From contig NZ_JIAU01000005.1 in the NCBI RefSeq assembly GCF_000620665.1, forward strand, positions 425,501 through 489,500: a stretch of DNA of 64,000 bases, written 5' to 3'. Positions 1 through 7,702 of the stretch are shown here, one piece after another. Source of the DNA: Sphingomonas sp. URHD0057 (GTDB lineage Bacteria > Pseudomonadota > Alphaproteobacteria > Sphingomonadales > Sphingomonadaceae). The translations under genes and the position numbers were made by a program. The notes beneath the pieces were generated by a model that did not search any database, was not told the origin of the DNA, and saw nothing but the letters and a program-made list of their open reading frames with translations. Numbering within the stretch: the stretch's first letter is position 1; each line of letters starts with the position of its first letter.

Positions 1-317
1 GCGCGCACCCGGACCTTCCCGTCCTCGCCGATGAACTCCATGTGGCGGTCGTAGCGAGCACCTTGCGGCTTCTCGCCGGCCCAGGTCCGCGCTTTCAGCC
101 GCTCGCCTTCCACCGCGGCGCGCAGATAATCGATCTCATGCCGGACCACGACCCAGAAATAGGCGTCCTGATGCTCCGCTTTGGCAACGCTGGTCCAATG
201 GGCGACGGCGACCTGCTCCATCCACTGCACCCACACCGCATTGTTGACGTGGCCGAGCACGTCGATGTGTCCGGGCCCGGCGGTCAGGCTCATCTCGAAG
301 ACGGGTCGTTCGTCCAA
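1..317 (-). CDS. Acyl-CoA thioesterase, hotdog 4HBT/YbgC type (C-terminus cut by window edge)
   Basis: Likely hydrolyses acyl-CoA or aryl-CoA thioesters in the cytoplasm. Reading from a TTG start at 317, the protein opens with DERPVFEMSLTAGPGHIDVLGHV. The pattern D-x-x-G-H-V-N-N followed by W-x-E is the YbgC/4HBT hotdog signature, and the Asp is the catalytic residue of that family. An AGAGGA Shine-Dalgarno lies about 6 bases upstream of the TTG; an internal ATG at residue 9 is a weaker alternative. About 105 residues are visible of a family usually 130-150 long, so only the C-terminus is missing. It is transcribed away from the TolB-like pair. Substrate unknown. Confidence 0.75.
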   Translation of the reverse strand, partial: MDERPVFEMSLTAGPGHIDVLGHVNNAVWVQWMEQVAVAHWTSVAKAEHQDAYFWVVVRHEIDYLRAAVEGERLKARTWAGEKPQGARYDRHMEFIGEDGKVRVR

Positions 318-400
318 GGCGCGATCCTCTCAATCGAAGACGCCTTGCCCGCGGATGCCGGTCGAAGTCCACCGTGCCGAACCAAAAGGGGAGATGGAGC

Positions 401-1333
401 ATGGCTGCCGGGAAGCTGGGACTCGCAATGGCGCTGACCCTCATATCGCCGGCGCTGGCCGCACCGTCTTTACACGGAGCCAAACCGGCGGAGCCGCTCC
501 TGTTCACTCCAATGGACGAGCGCTCGGCAGCTTTTTCCCCCGATGGGAACACAATCGTCTACGTCGTCCGCGTCGCCGACTATCGGCAAGTGCTGGTGGT
601 CGCCGAACGCAAGCGCGGCCGTTGGGGCGAACCGCGGGTCGCGCCCTTTTCCGGAATTGCCTACGACGGAACGCCGTCCTTTTCTCCCGACGGGCGCCGG
701 CTGTTTTTCGCCTCGGATCGCGACGGCAAGGGCGACTTCGATATTTGGACGGTCGTCCGCGGCGCGAAAGGGTGGAGTCAGCCCAAGCGGGTCCAGGGTG
801 CCGTTAATTCCTCCGGCAATGAAGTCGGACCCATCCTGACCCGTTCGGGCAAGCTCTACTTCGTCTCTTCAGGCAGTGGCGGCGGGGACATTTACGTCGC
901 CGATCCGACCGCAGCGGGATTTGGCGAGCCGAGGTCGGTCGGCGCGGGCGTCAACAGCGACTATCCCGAGGGCGGTCCGGCGCTCGATCCTCAGGAAAAG
1001 GTCATGATCTTTGCGTCGGCGGGCCGTCCGGATCAGCCGCTGGCGCCCGGCAATCCGTACACCCGCAGCGACCTTTACATCAGTCATCGCGTTGGCGGCC
1101 AATGGGGGCCGGCCACGCGGCTGGGTCCCGACGTGAACAGCTGGGCGGCCGAGTCCAGCCCGAGCTTCTCGGCGGATGGCCGCTGGCTCTATTTCACCAG
1201 CGAGCACGGCTTCGCCACCGACCAGCAAGTGTTGCTTACGCCGCAAACGCTGCGCCGTGGCTGGGCCACCGCCCGCAATGGCCTCGGCAACGTCTACGTC
1301 ATCGCCGCCAGCACAGCGGAGGGCCGCAAATGA
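401..1333 (+). CDS. Secreted TolB-like (PD40/WD40-like beta-propeller) protein
   Basis: 310 aa with an N-terminal signal peptide (MAAGKLGLAMALTLISPALA) followed by propeller blades. Repeated PD40 signatures are visible: AAFSPDGNTIVYV, SFSPDGRRLFFASDRDG, GPALDPQEKVMIFAS and SFSADGRWLYFTSE. These are typical of TolB C-terminal-like periplasmic proteins. A GTG at 374 would extend the frame by nine residues, but ATG 401 sits after GGGGAGATGGAGC and directly begins the signal peptide. Its stop overlaps the ATG of the next, homologous gene by 4 bp, suggesting a tandem duplication and translational coupling. No enzymatic motif was seen; a binding or scaffold role is inferred. Confidence 0.75.
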   Translation: MAAGKLGLAMALTLISPALAAPSLHGAKPAEPLLFTPMDERSAAFSPDGNTIVYVVRVADYRQVLVVAERKRGRWGEPRVAPFSGIAYDGTPSFSPDGRRLFFASDRDGKGDFDIWTVVRGAKGWSQPKRVQGAVNSSGNEVGPILTRSGKLYFVSSGSGGGDIYVADPTAAGFGEPRSVGAGVNSDYPEGGPALDPQEKVMIFASAGRPDQPLAPGNPYTRSDLYISHRVGGQWGPATRLGPDVNSWAAESSPSFSADGRWLYFTSEHGFATDQQVLLTPQTLRRGWATARNGLGNVYVIAASTAEGRK

Positions 1334-2280
1334 TCAGACTGCCGATCCTGCTCGCCGTTGCGGCTGCCGTCGGTTCCCCGCAGCCCAAAATGGTCGAGCC
1401 CGGACTCATCTCGACCAACGCCAACGAGTTCGGCGGCTCCATCACGCCTGACGGCAAGGAGCTGTGGTACTCGTCCAGCGTCCAGCATTTCTACATGGAG
1501 ACGATCTTCTACAGCCGCCGCCTGCCCAACGGGCATTGGGGCCCGCCGAAACTGGCGCCATTCAGCGGCCGCGGCCACGATTTCGATCCGGTCTTCTCGC
1601 CGGACGGCAGGCGGATGCTGTTCATCTCCGACCGGCCGATCCATCCCGGGGAGAAAAAGCGCGACTACGACATCTGGTATGTCGATCGGCAATCCGGCGG
1701 CGGCTGGGGGCAGCCCCAGCGTTTTCCCGCGCCGCTCAACTCCGTTCCCGACGCGAACGGCGAAGGGGGCCGAGAGGAGTTCGCGTCGATCGCCGCCGAT
1801 GGCACGATCTATTTCGCCGGGGACCCCCGAAGCGGGCCGGGTGGCATGGCGATCTACCGCTCGCGGTTTTCGAATGGCCGCTATGAAACGCCCGAGCGCC
1901 TGCCGGACATCATCAATGCCGGCCAGTTCGTTGGCGAGCCCGTGATCGCCGCCGACCAAAGCTTCATGCTGTTCTCCGCATTCGGGCTGCCCGACGGGGC
2001 GGGCAATTGGGACATCTACTTCGCCCGGCGCGGCGCGGACGGGCAGTGGCAGGCGCCCCAGCATCTGGGGCCGGCGGTCAACACGCCCGAACGCGATTAC
2101 AGCCCCCGGCTGGAGCCCGACGGCCACACCCTGGTGTTCACCAGCGAACGCTTCTTCGGCGACAACAAACTGCGGCTTGATTTCAAGACGATTCGTCGAG
2201 GTCTGGCCTCGGCACTGAGCGGGCAGGGCAACATTTACACGATCGACCTGCGCAGCCTGGTCCCCGACTTCGGACGCTAA
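1330..2280 (+). CDS. Second secreted TolB-like beta-propeller protein
   Basis: 316 aa, starting at the ATG inside the ATGA overlap with the upstream gene. A short hydrophobic N-terminus (MIRLPILLAVAAAVGSP) suggests export. PD40 blades are visible: GSITPDGKELWYSS, PVFSPDGRRMLFISDRP, ASIAADGTIYFAGD and PRLEPDGHTLVFTSE. The end, FKTIRRGLASALSGQGNIYTID, parallels the end of its upstream neighbour (QTLRRGWATARNGLGNVYVI), so the two are paralogues that duplicated in tandem. It overlaps the convergent oligopeptidase gene by 4 bp. A longer upstream frame exists but only as a shadow of the preceding gene. Confidence 0.75.
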   Translation: MIRLPILLAVAAAVGSPQPKMVEPGLISTNANEFGGSITPDGKELWYSSSVQHFYMETIFYSRRLPNGHWGPPKLAPFSGRGHDFDPVFSPDGRRMLFISDRPIHPGEKKRDYDIWYVDRQSGGGWGQPQRFPAPLNSVPDANGEGGREEFASIAADGTIYFAGDPRSGPGGMAIYRSRFSNGRYETPERLPDIINAGQFVGEPVIAADQSFMLFSAFGLPDGAGNWDIYFARRGADGQWQAPQHLGPAVNTPERDYSPRLEPDGHTLVFTSERFFGDNKLRLDFKTIRRGLASALSGQGNIYTIDLRSLVPDFGR

Positions 2281-4343
2281 CCGCCGCTCACCTGCGTCAG
2301 CATGAAGGCGTAGGTCTCGGCGATCTCGTGCAGCTTGTCCCACCGGCCCGACTTGCCGCCGTGGCCAGCGCCCATGTTGATCTTGAGCATCAGCAGGTTC
2401 CCGTCGGTCTTGGTCGCGCGCAGCTTCGCCGCCCACTTGGCCGGTTCCCAATAAGTGACGCGCGGATCGGTGAGGCCGCCGGTGATCAGCATCGGCGGAT
2501 ACGCCTGGGCCTTCACATTGTCGTACGGCGAGTAGCTGCGGATCAGCGCGAACGCCGCTTGGTCGATGATCGGATTGCCCCATTCGGGCCATTCGCCGGG
2601 GGTCAGGGGCAACGTGTCGTCGAGCATGGTGTTGAGGACGTCGACGAACGGCACGTCGGCGACGACCGCCCCCCACAGCTCCGGGTCGCTGTTGACGACC
2701 GCGCCCATCAGCTCGCCGCCGGCCGAGCCACCGTTGATCGCGATCCGCCCCGGCCGCGTGAACTTCGCCTCGGCCAGGCCCTTCGCGACGTCGACGAAAT
2801 CGTTGAACGTGTTGGTGCGCTTGGTCAGCTTGCCGTCGAGGAACCATTGATAGCCGAGGTCGTCGCCGCCGCGGATGTGGGCGATGGCGCAGGCCCAGCC
2901 GCGGTCGAGCAGGCTGGTCCGGTTGGGGTTGAACGCCGGCGGGATGGCGATCCCGTAAGCGCCATAGGCATAAAGGTAGAGCTTGCCCTCGCCGTTCTTC
3001 TCAAAGCCCTTTTTGTAGACGACCGAGACGGGCACCATCGCCCCGTCGCGCGCCTCGATCATCCGCCGCTCGCTCGCATATTGCGAGGGGTCGTAGCCCG
3101 ACGGGATCTCCTGGACCTTGCGAACCTCGAGCTCGCCGCTCTCGGGGTGATAGTCGTAGGTCGTCGTCGGGGTGACCATCGACGAAAAGCCGAGCCGATA
3201 GGATTCGGGCGCGAACTCGGGATTGCCCTGGAACGAGGCCGTATAGGTCGCTTCCGCGAACGGAATGCGGCTCTCTTCCCCGGCGTAGGTGCGCAGCATC
3301 AGCTGGTCGAGGCCGTCGATGCGGCTGCTGACCGCGAGATGGTCGCGATACGGGGTGACCCCGGTCAAATAAGCGCGATCCGACCCGGCAATGACCGTCC
3401 GCCACTCATCCGGCGCCGCCGGATCGGCCTCGGCGAGCCGGAAGTTCACGTGGTCGTCGTTGGTGTAGACCCACAATTTCCCGTGCGCCGCATCGACATG
3501 ATATTCGCGCCCCGGCTTGCGGCGTGAGATGAGTGTCAGCGGCTGCGACGGGTCGGCGGCCGCGACGAACCGCGCCTCACTGGTCGCGTTGTCGCCGGTG
3601 GTGACGAAGATCAGGCTCTTGTCCTTCGCCTTATGCACCCCGACGCTGAAGCCAAGCTCCTCGGTCTCTTCGTACAGCGTAACCGCGTCCTCCGGCGGGT
3701 TCCCAAGCCGGTGATAGCGGGCGCGATAGCTGCGCCAATTGTCGTTGACCTCGGTGAAGACGACGCCGGCGCTGTCGCTCGTCCACACCGGCTGGCCGAT
3801 GCCGACCTTGGTGACCGTCTCCACGTCCGTGCCGGTCGCAAGGTCGCGGATGCGCAGCTCGAACCGCTCCGATCCATCATAATCGGCAAGCGTCGCGAGC
3901 AGCTTCCCGTCGGGGCTGACCTCGAGCGCGCCAAGGCGGAAATATTCGCGGCCCTCGGCTTCGACCGGCTCGTCAAAGATGATCTGATCGTCGCCGCCCG
4001 TGACCGGCTTGCGGTACCACGTCCGATATTGCGCGCCGGGCTTGAACGCCCACCAATAGAGATAGTCGCCGTTGCGGATCGGGACCGAGCTGTCGTCTTC
4101 CTTGATCCGCCCCTTCATCTCCTCGAACAATTGCTCGATCAAGGCTTCGTGCCGCTTGGCCCAATTCTGGAAATAATCGTTCTCAGCGTGGAGGTAAGCG
4201 AGCACGTCGGGGTCATCGACGTTCGGATATTTGGCATCGCGCAACCAATGCCACGGATCCTCGATGGTGACGCCATGCGCTTCGTAGCTGTAGGGCCGCT
4301 GCTCGGCGCTCGGCGGGGCGGGAATGTCGACGGGCTTGTCCAT
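2277..4343 (-). CDS. ptrB: Oligopeptidase B (prolyl oligopeptidase family, S9A)
   Basis: 688 aa, the usual length for protease II, which cleaves short peptides after Lys/Arg in the cytoplasm or periplasm. An N-terminal seven-bladed propeller (about residues 70-410) precedes the alpha/beta hydrolase domain. The nucleophile motif is INGGSAGGELMG. The Asp of the triad lies in GGLTDPRVTYWEPAKW and the His in MGAGHGGKSGR. The start region EDPWHWLRD is the conserved prolyl-oligopeptidase opening. No signal peptide is evident, so it is probably cytoplasmic. It stands alone, convergent with the TolB-like pair. Confidence 0.92.
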   Translation of the reverse strand: MDKPVDIPAPPSAEQRPYSYEAHGVTIEDPWHWLRDAKYPNVDDPDVLAYLHAENDYFQNWAKRHEALIEQLFEEMKGRIKEDDSSVPIRNGDYLYWWAFKPGAQYRTWYRKPVTGGDDQIIFDEPVEAEGREYFRLGALEVSPDGKLLATLADYDGSERFELRIRDLATGTDVETVTKVGIGQPVWTSDSAGVVFTEVNDNWRSYRARYHRLGNPPEDAVTLYEETEELGFSVGVHKAKDKSLIFVTTGDNATSEARFVAAADPSQPLTLISRRKPGREYHVDAAHGKLWVYTNDDHVNFRLAEADPAAPDEWRTVIAGSDRAYLTGVTPYRDHLAVSSRIDGLDQLMLRTYAGEESRIPFAEATYTASFQGNPEFAPESYRLGFSSMVTPTTTYDYHPESGELEVRKVQEIPSGYDPSQYASERRMIEARDGAMVPVSVVYKKGFEKNGEGKLYLYAYGAYGIAIPPAFNPNRTSLLDRGWACAIAHIRGGDDLGYQWFLDGKLTKRTNTFNDFVDVAKGLAEAKFTRPGRIAINGGSAGGELMGAVVNSDPELWGAVVADVPFVDVLNTMLDDTLPLTPGEWPEWGNPIIDQAAFALIRSYSPYDNVKAQAYPPMLITGGLTDPRVTYWEPAKWAAKLRATKTDGNLLMLKINMGAGHGGKSGRWDKLHEIAETYAFMLTQVSGG

Positions 4344-4394
4344 GTCCCGTCCTTAACGCGGTCACCGGCGACGGAAAGAGCGAAGCGGCAACGC

Positions 4395-4425
4395 ACATGT
4401 CTGCTTCGGGTGGAAAGCAGACGTT
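4395..4425. repeat. Short intergenic palindromic repeat, copy 1
   Basis: Inverted arms ATGTCTGC and GCAGACGT (one G-T pair) flank a centre containing GGGTGGAAA. This is one of five related units between 4.4 and 7.4 kb. It lies in the 270-base gap upstream of the oligopeptidase gene; nothing else was recognised in that gap. Confidence 0.6.
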
Positions 4426-4613
4426 AGCCCTACCGCCAGATGTAAACTCAGCGCGCCGCGCCCAGAACTCCGCGTCCGGCAAGCACGGCGTCTCCCGGAT
4501 TGGATTTTCGTTGAACCGTCGATTTCCGTCTGCGGCTGCCGTCCACATCTATTCATATTGCAATCGATAAGTGAGCATGTGTGATCGGGGCGAGCCCAGA
4601 GAGGATCGAGCCG

Positions 4614-5027
4614 ATGAGGAAAATTGCGATTCAAGCCGCACGCAGCATCGTCGCCATCATCGTGGGTGAAATCGTGCTCTATGCGGGAACCTGGTTCGTG
4701 CAGGAGGTAATCTTCGGGCACGTTGATTACTCGGACACTGTTCCGACGCTCATCGGGGCCGGCCTTCTGACACCGCTCGCAGCGGTGGCGGCCGGGTTCG
4801 CGATCGCATTGATTGCAGGGGTGCGACCCTATCTTCACATTCTGCCGATGTGCATGCTGGTCGCGATAGAAACAGTCTATCTGTTTTCGCGGGGACTGGT
4901 CGACGGGCCGTTGTGGTTCGAAACTGGTGCTGGCCTGTCCCTGATCCTTGGCGCGATCGCAGGCGCCTTTCTTTGGACGCGCGTTGCAGACCGTCGCCAA
5001 CTCACCCGATACGCCGAGCTGGCATGA
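4614..5027 (+). CDS. Small four-helix membrane protein of unknown function
   Basis: 137 aa. ATG 4614 is preceded by AGAGAGGATCGAGCC, a good ribosome site; a GTG at 4581 in frame is less likely. Four hydrophobic stretches are visible, near residues 6-30, 42-65, 70-92 and 100-122, ending in a charged tail (TRVADRRQLTRYAELA). No conserved motif was recognised. It is flanked by palindromic repeats, which marks it as a stand-alone transcription unit in a repeat-rich intergenic cluster. Confidence 0.6.
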   Translation: MRKIAIQAARSIVAIIVGEIVLYAGTWFVQEVIFGHVDYSDTVPTLIGAGLLTPLAAVAAGFAIALIAGVRPYLHILPMCMLVAIETVYLFSRGLVDGPLWFETGAGLSLILGAIAGAFLWTRVADRRQLTRYAELA

Positions 5028-5058
5028 GCGAAAGTCGGCCTTTCTTCGAGGCCCGGCT

Positions 5059-5081
5059 AATGACCGCAATGGGCGGAAAGG
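5059..5081. repeat. Short intergenic palindromic repeat, degenerate copy 2
   Basis: AATGACCGCAATGGGCGGAAAG matches the left arm and centre of the repeat family, but the right arm is lost. It lies between two small membrane-protein genes. Confidence 0.4.
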
Positions 5082-5097
5082 TAACGCAGGCTACTCC

Positions 5098-5274
5098 TCA
5101 GTCCAGACGCCCGTCTTTTGCTCGTTTGGCCTTCTCATTCTCCCTTAGGACCAAGCCGAGCACCACAAATCCGCCCGACGTAATCAAGGCGTACCGAAGG
5201 CCGGCAGCGGAAGCCAGCAGCAAGAAGCTGACAATCGAAAGCAAGAGCGCGGCAATGGCGGTCCGGAACGGCAT
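5098..5274 (-). CDS. Small two-helix membrane protein
   Basis: 58 aa from ATG 5274 (MPFRTAIAALLLSIVSFLLL). An in-frame TTG at 5295 behind AGGAAGAT would add seven residues and cannot be excluded. Two hydrophobic segments cover about residues 4-24 and 28-44, with a highly charged C-terminus (RENEKAKRAKDGRLD) probably facing the cytoplasm. Convergent with the preceding membrane protein. Function unknown. Confidence 0.5.
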   Translation of the reverse strand: MPFRTAIAALLLSIVSFLLLASAAGLRYALITSGGFVVLGLVLRENEKAKRAKDGRLD

Positions 5275-5319
5275 AGACGTTCCACGCCTTAGCAAATCTT
5301 CCTGAGTGCCGCGCGTCCT

Positions 5320-5350
5320 AATGTCTGCAATGGGTCGAAAGCAGCCATTC
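5320..5350. repeat. Short intergenic palindromic repeat, copy 3
   Basis: AATGTCTGC and GCAGCCATT arms surround AATGGGTCGAAA. It forms the 5' edge of the duplicated leader and is matched by the unit at 7366. Confidence 0.6.
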
Positions 5351-5602
5351 GGCGGCGGCGCGAATTCGCTGTCCTACAGCGCCTCGACAAGCGCATAGGC
5401 TCGTCGATGAAGCGATACGAACCCTGGTCACCCTCGCGCCAGCCCGCGCGCGGAGCCTCGCTGCAATCGCTGCGTTTCGCCCGCGAAGTTGACCAAGTTG
5501 CCTCACCTCCCGGACGGCCGGGCCTTTTAGAAGGGCGGCCGATGGCCTAGCTCAGGGGCAAGGGGGCTCGTCCATGTCCAGTTACGCCGGCCGCCGCGCC
5601 GC
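5320..5602 (+). repeat. Duplicated leader of the aminopeptidase P gene, copy A
   Basis: This stretch aligns with 7366-7702, the region immediately upstream of the aminopeptidase P gene plus its first nine or so codons. The first 100 bases (palindromic repeat through CATAGGCTCGTCGATGAA) and the last 140 bases (from CCTCGCTGCAATCGCTGCG through the start codon) are nearly identical, while the middle differs in length. Copy A keeps a start (ATG 5574) that opens a 20-codon frame beginning MSSYAGRRAA and ending in TGA at 5634-5636. That TGA overlaps the ATG of the next gene. Confidence 0.75.
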
Positions 5603-5632
5603 TAGGAACGCTGACGGCGGGGGCAGTCGACG

Positions 5633-6307
5633 ATGATCTTCTTCCACATCCTCAAATCGATCGACGAGTTGCTCTACGAGCTGATGACCTGGCTCCTGTT
5701 CTACCCGATCACGCTGTGGCGGTCGGTCCGGCATCCGCTCCGCACGATGGACTATGCGATGACCGAGCTGCAGAAGAAAAGCGCGGATCAATTTCGCGCC
5801 ACGCTAAGTCCGCCGATCTTCCTGCTCGTCACGGTCGTCATTGCGCACGTCGTCGAACTTCAGGCGGTCGGCGACAGTGCGATCGTCAGCAATCAAAGCG
5901 GCCTTGCGGACCTGGTCAACGACGACACCAGCCTGATCGTGCTGCGTATCATGGGTTTCGCCTTGTTTCCCGTCGCCATGGCCGCGATCGAAACGAAGCT
6001 GTCGCGCCTGTTTGTCAATCGCGACACGCTCCAACGGCCCTTTTACGCACAATGCTATCTCGCTGCGCCATTTGCGCTCGCGCTGAGCCTGGCGTCGACC
6101 GCGATCCGCGTCAGCAACGCCTCGCTCCAGCAGGGCGGACTGCTGCTGGTCGTGGCGGCGACCATTGTTTACATCGGAGTGGAGGCCAAGTGGTTCGTGA
6201 AAGCCACCCGCCGACGCTGGCCGATCGCGCTTGCCGGCTCTATCCTGGGCTTCCTGATCTGCATCCTCATCATTGCCGGAATGACATTGCTCCTCGGGGG
6301 CGATTAG
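5633..6307 (+). CDS. Polytopic membrane protein, unknown (permease-like)
   Basis: 224 aa. The N-terminus is amphipathic (MIFFHILKSIDELLYELMTW). Hydrophobic segments follow near residues 62-80, 103-122, 140-157, 167-185 and 200-221, so five helices are likely. No transporter signature was recognised. The start codon overlaps the stop of a 20-codon frame that begins in a copy of the aminopeptidase P leader, so expression may be coupled to that borrowed leader. Function not assigned. Confidence 0.65.
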   Translation: MIFFHILKSIDELLYELMTWLLFYPITLWRSVRHPLRTMDYAMTELQKKSADQFRATLSPPIFLLVTVVIAHVVELQAVGDSAIVSNQSGLADLVNDDTSLIVLRIMGFALFPVAMAAIETKLSRLFVNRDTLQRPFYAQCYLAAPFALALSLASTAIRVSNASLQQGGLLLVVAATIVYIGVEAKWFVKATRRRWPIALAGSILGFLICILIIAGMTLLLGGD

Positions 6308-6367
6308 GATGCCTTCTGAAACGACGGGGACGGCTGGATGTCGATCGCGATCTCTAGCTTCGCAACA

Positions 6368-6769
6368 CTATTGCTCGAGCTCGCCCGCGGCTACTCGGGT
6401 TCCCTTCCGCCACGCCGCGACGGCTTTCGAGCGCGCCATCAGCGCCGAGATTTCCCGCGCATCCAGCTCGCTGTCGAAGCACAGGCCCAGCACGCCGGCG
6501 TGTTGCCATCGAACCACCGCCGCGCGGCCGAGCGTTCCGCAATCCAGCATCACGCGGGTCCCGCTCGCCAGGCTCGCCGGGCAATCGAGCTTCGCGCCGC
6601 CGGCCGACAGGTCGAGAATGCGGACGAAATGCCGCTCGCCATCGGCTTGAAGGAACGCCGGCAACGCTACTTCGACCCGCGGATAGGCCCGGCGGTCCGC
6701 ATCGGACGCGGCGTCTTCGGGGGAGGGGGTGGAGCTAGCCATGTCTTGCCGGTAGCGAAGGCGTACCAT
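6368..6769 (-). CDS. PilZ domain protein (putative cyclic di-GMP receptor)
   Basis: 133 aa, essentially a single PilZ domain. The two c-di-GMP-binding elements are both visible: RxxxR in RRAYPRVEV (residues about 27-31) and DLSAGGAKL, the D/N-x-S-x-x-G box (about 53-61). Start ATG 6769 follows AGGACC; ATG 6742 is the alternative. It presumably senses c-di-GMP to adjust motility or surface properties. No effector domain is attached, as is common for single-domain PilZ proteins of sphingomonads. Confidence 0.82.
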   Translation of the reverse strand: MVRLRYRQDMASSTPSPEDAASDADRRAYPRVEVALPAFLQADGERHFVRILDLSAGGAKLDCPASLASGTRVMLDCGTLGRAAVVRWQHAGVLGLCFDSELDAREISALMARSKAVAAWRKGTRVAAGELEQ

Positions 6770-6795
6770 GGCGGTCCTGCCAGGAAGTAAACGCC

Positions 6796-6827
6796 GAATG
6801 TCTGGAGTGGGTGGAAAGCGGACGCTT
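6796..6827. repeat. Short intergenic palindromic repeat, copy 4
   Basis: GAATGTCTGGAGTGGGTGGAAAG followed by CGGACGCTT, the same family as the units at 4395, 5320 and 7366, with diverged arms. Confidence 0.5.
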
Positions 6828-6922
6828 CAATTGCTTGGAGGCAGGACGTCGCGCTCATGATTTTGGAGTTGGCGAGCAATCATATATCACCCTGCTTGCT
6901 CGGTGGCACCAAGGGAGATTCC

Positions 6923-7342
6923 GTGAGGTATTATCAGCCCGCCATCGCGATTCTTTTGGCAGTTGTCGCCCCACGGGCTAGCGCGGGCGAGCCTACCCAG
7001 CCACCACTCCTTTGCGAGATTTTAGGCGACGCAACCGAACATGTTGGCATGACACTCACGTTCGAAGGTCACTATGTGACCGATTTCACAGAACGGTCGT
7101 TGGTTTTGGCTGACGGGTGCGGCTTCGGAATTGCTTTAGTTCGAATGACCCCTGAAGCAGAAAAAGTTCTGCGTACAGCAGTCGATGAATCAGACCCCGA
7201 TCGCGAGATTGGCGCCATATTTACCGGTACAGTTGTTCAACGCGAGCCCAGTGGGATGATGTACAGTCACGATACCGGTGTCCGATTGATGGTGTCGAAA
7301 ATTACTAACTTGAAAATTGTTGAGCCGAAATCGGCCCCTTAA
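6923..7342 (+). CDS. Secreted protein of unknown function
   Basis: 139 aa from GTG 6923, chosen because AAGGGAGATTCC precedes it and the product then begins with a clean signal peptide (RYYQPAIAILLAVVAPRASA). An ATG at 6857 would place 22 odd residues in front. The mature part starts GEPTQPPLLCEILGDATEH and resembles small exported sphingomonad proteins with an OB-like beta-rich body; two cysteines may pair. Codon use is noticeably more AT-rich than in its neighbours, hinting at transfer. Function unknown. Confidence 0.6.
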   Translation: MRYYQPAIAILLAVVAPRASAGEPTQPPLLCEILGDATEHVGMTLTFEGHYVTDFTERSLVLADGCGFGIALVRMTPEAEKVLRTAVDESDPDREIGAIFTGTVVQREPSGMMYSHDTGVRLMVSKITNLKIVEPKSAP

Positions 7343-7365
7343 CGGGTCAGCCCCACCCAGCCACG

Positions 7366-7702
7366 ATGTCCGCAATGGGTCGAAAGCAGACATTCGGCGG
7401 CGGCACGAATTCGCTGTCCTACAGCGCCTCCACAAGCGCATAGGCTCGTCGATGAAAGCGATACGACCCTTCGTCATCCCCGCGGCAGCGGGGACCCCGC
7501 TGCCTTCACAACAACTGCCCCAGTCCCCGAGCAAGCGCGTAGCCTCGCTGCAATCGCTGCGTTTCGCGCGCGAAGTTGACCAAGTTGACTCACCCCCCGG
7601 GTGGACCGCCCTTTAACAATGGCGCTCTTGAGACTAGCTGACAGGCAAGGGAGTTAGCCCCAAGGGAATTAGCCATGTCCAGTTACGCCGACCGCCTCGC
7701 CG
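7366..7702 (+). repeat. Leader of the aminopeptidase P gene, copy B (partner of 5320-5602)
   Basis: Contains the fullest palindromic repeat (7366-7394, ATGTCCGC and GCAGACAT arms), about 240 bases of non-coding leader, and the first nine codons of the downstream gene. The 5' and 3' thirds match 5320-5602 almost base for base. The middle carries extra sequence (CATCCCCGCGGCAGCGGGG) absent from copy A. Confidence 0.75.
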
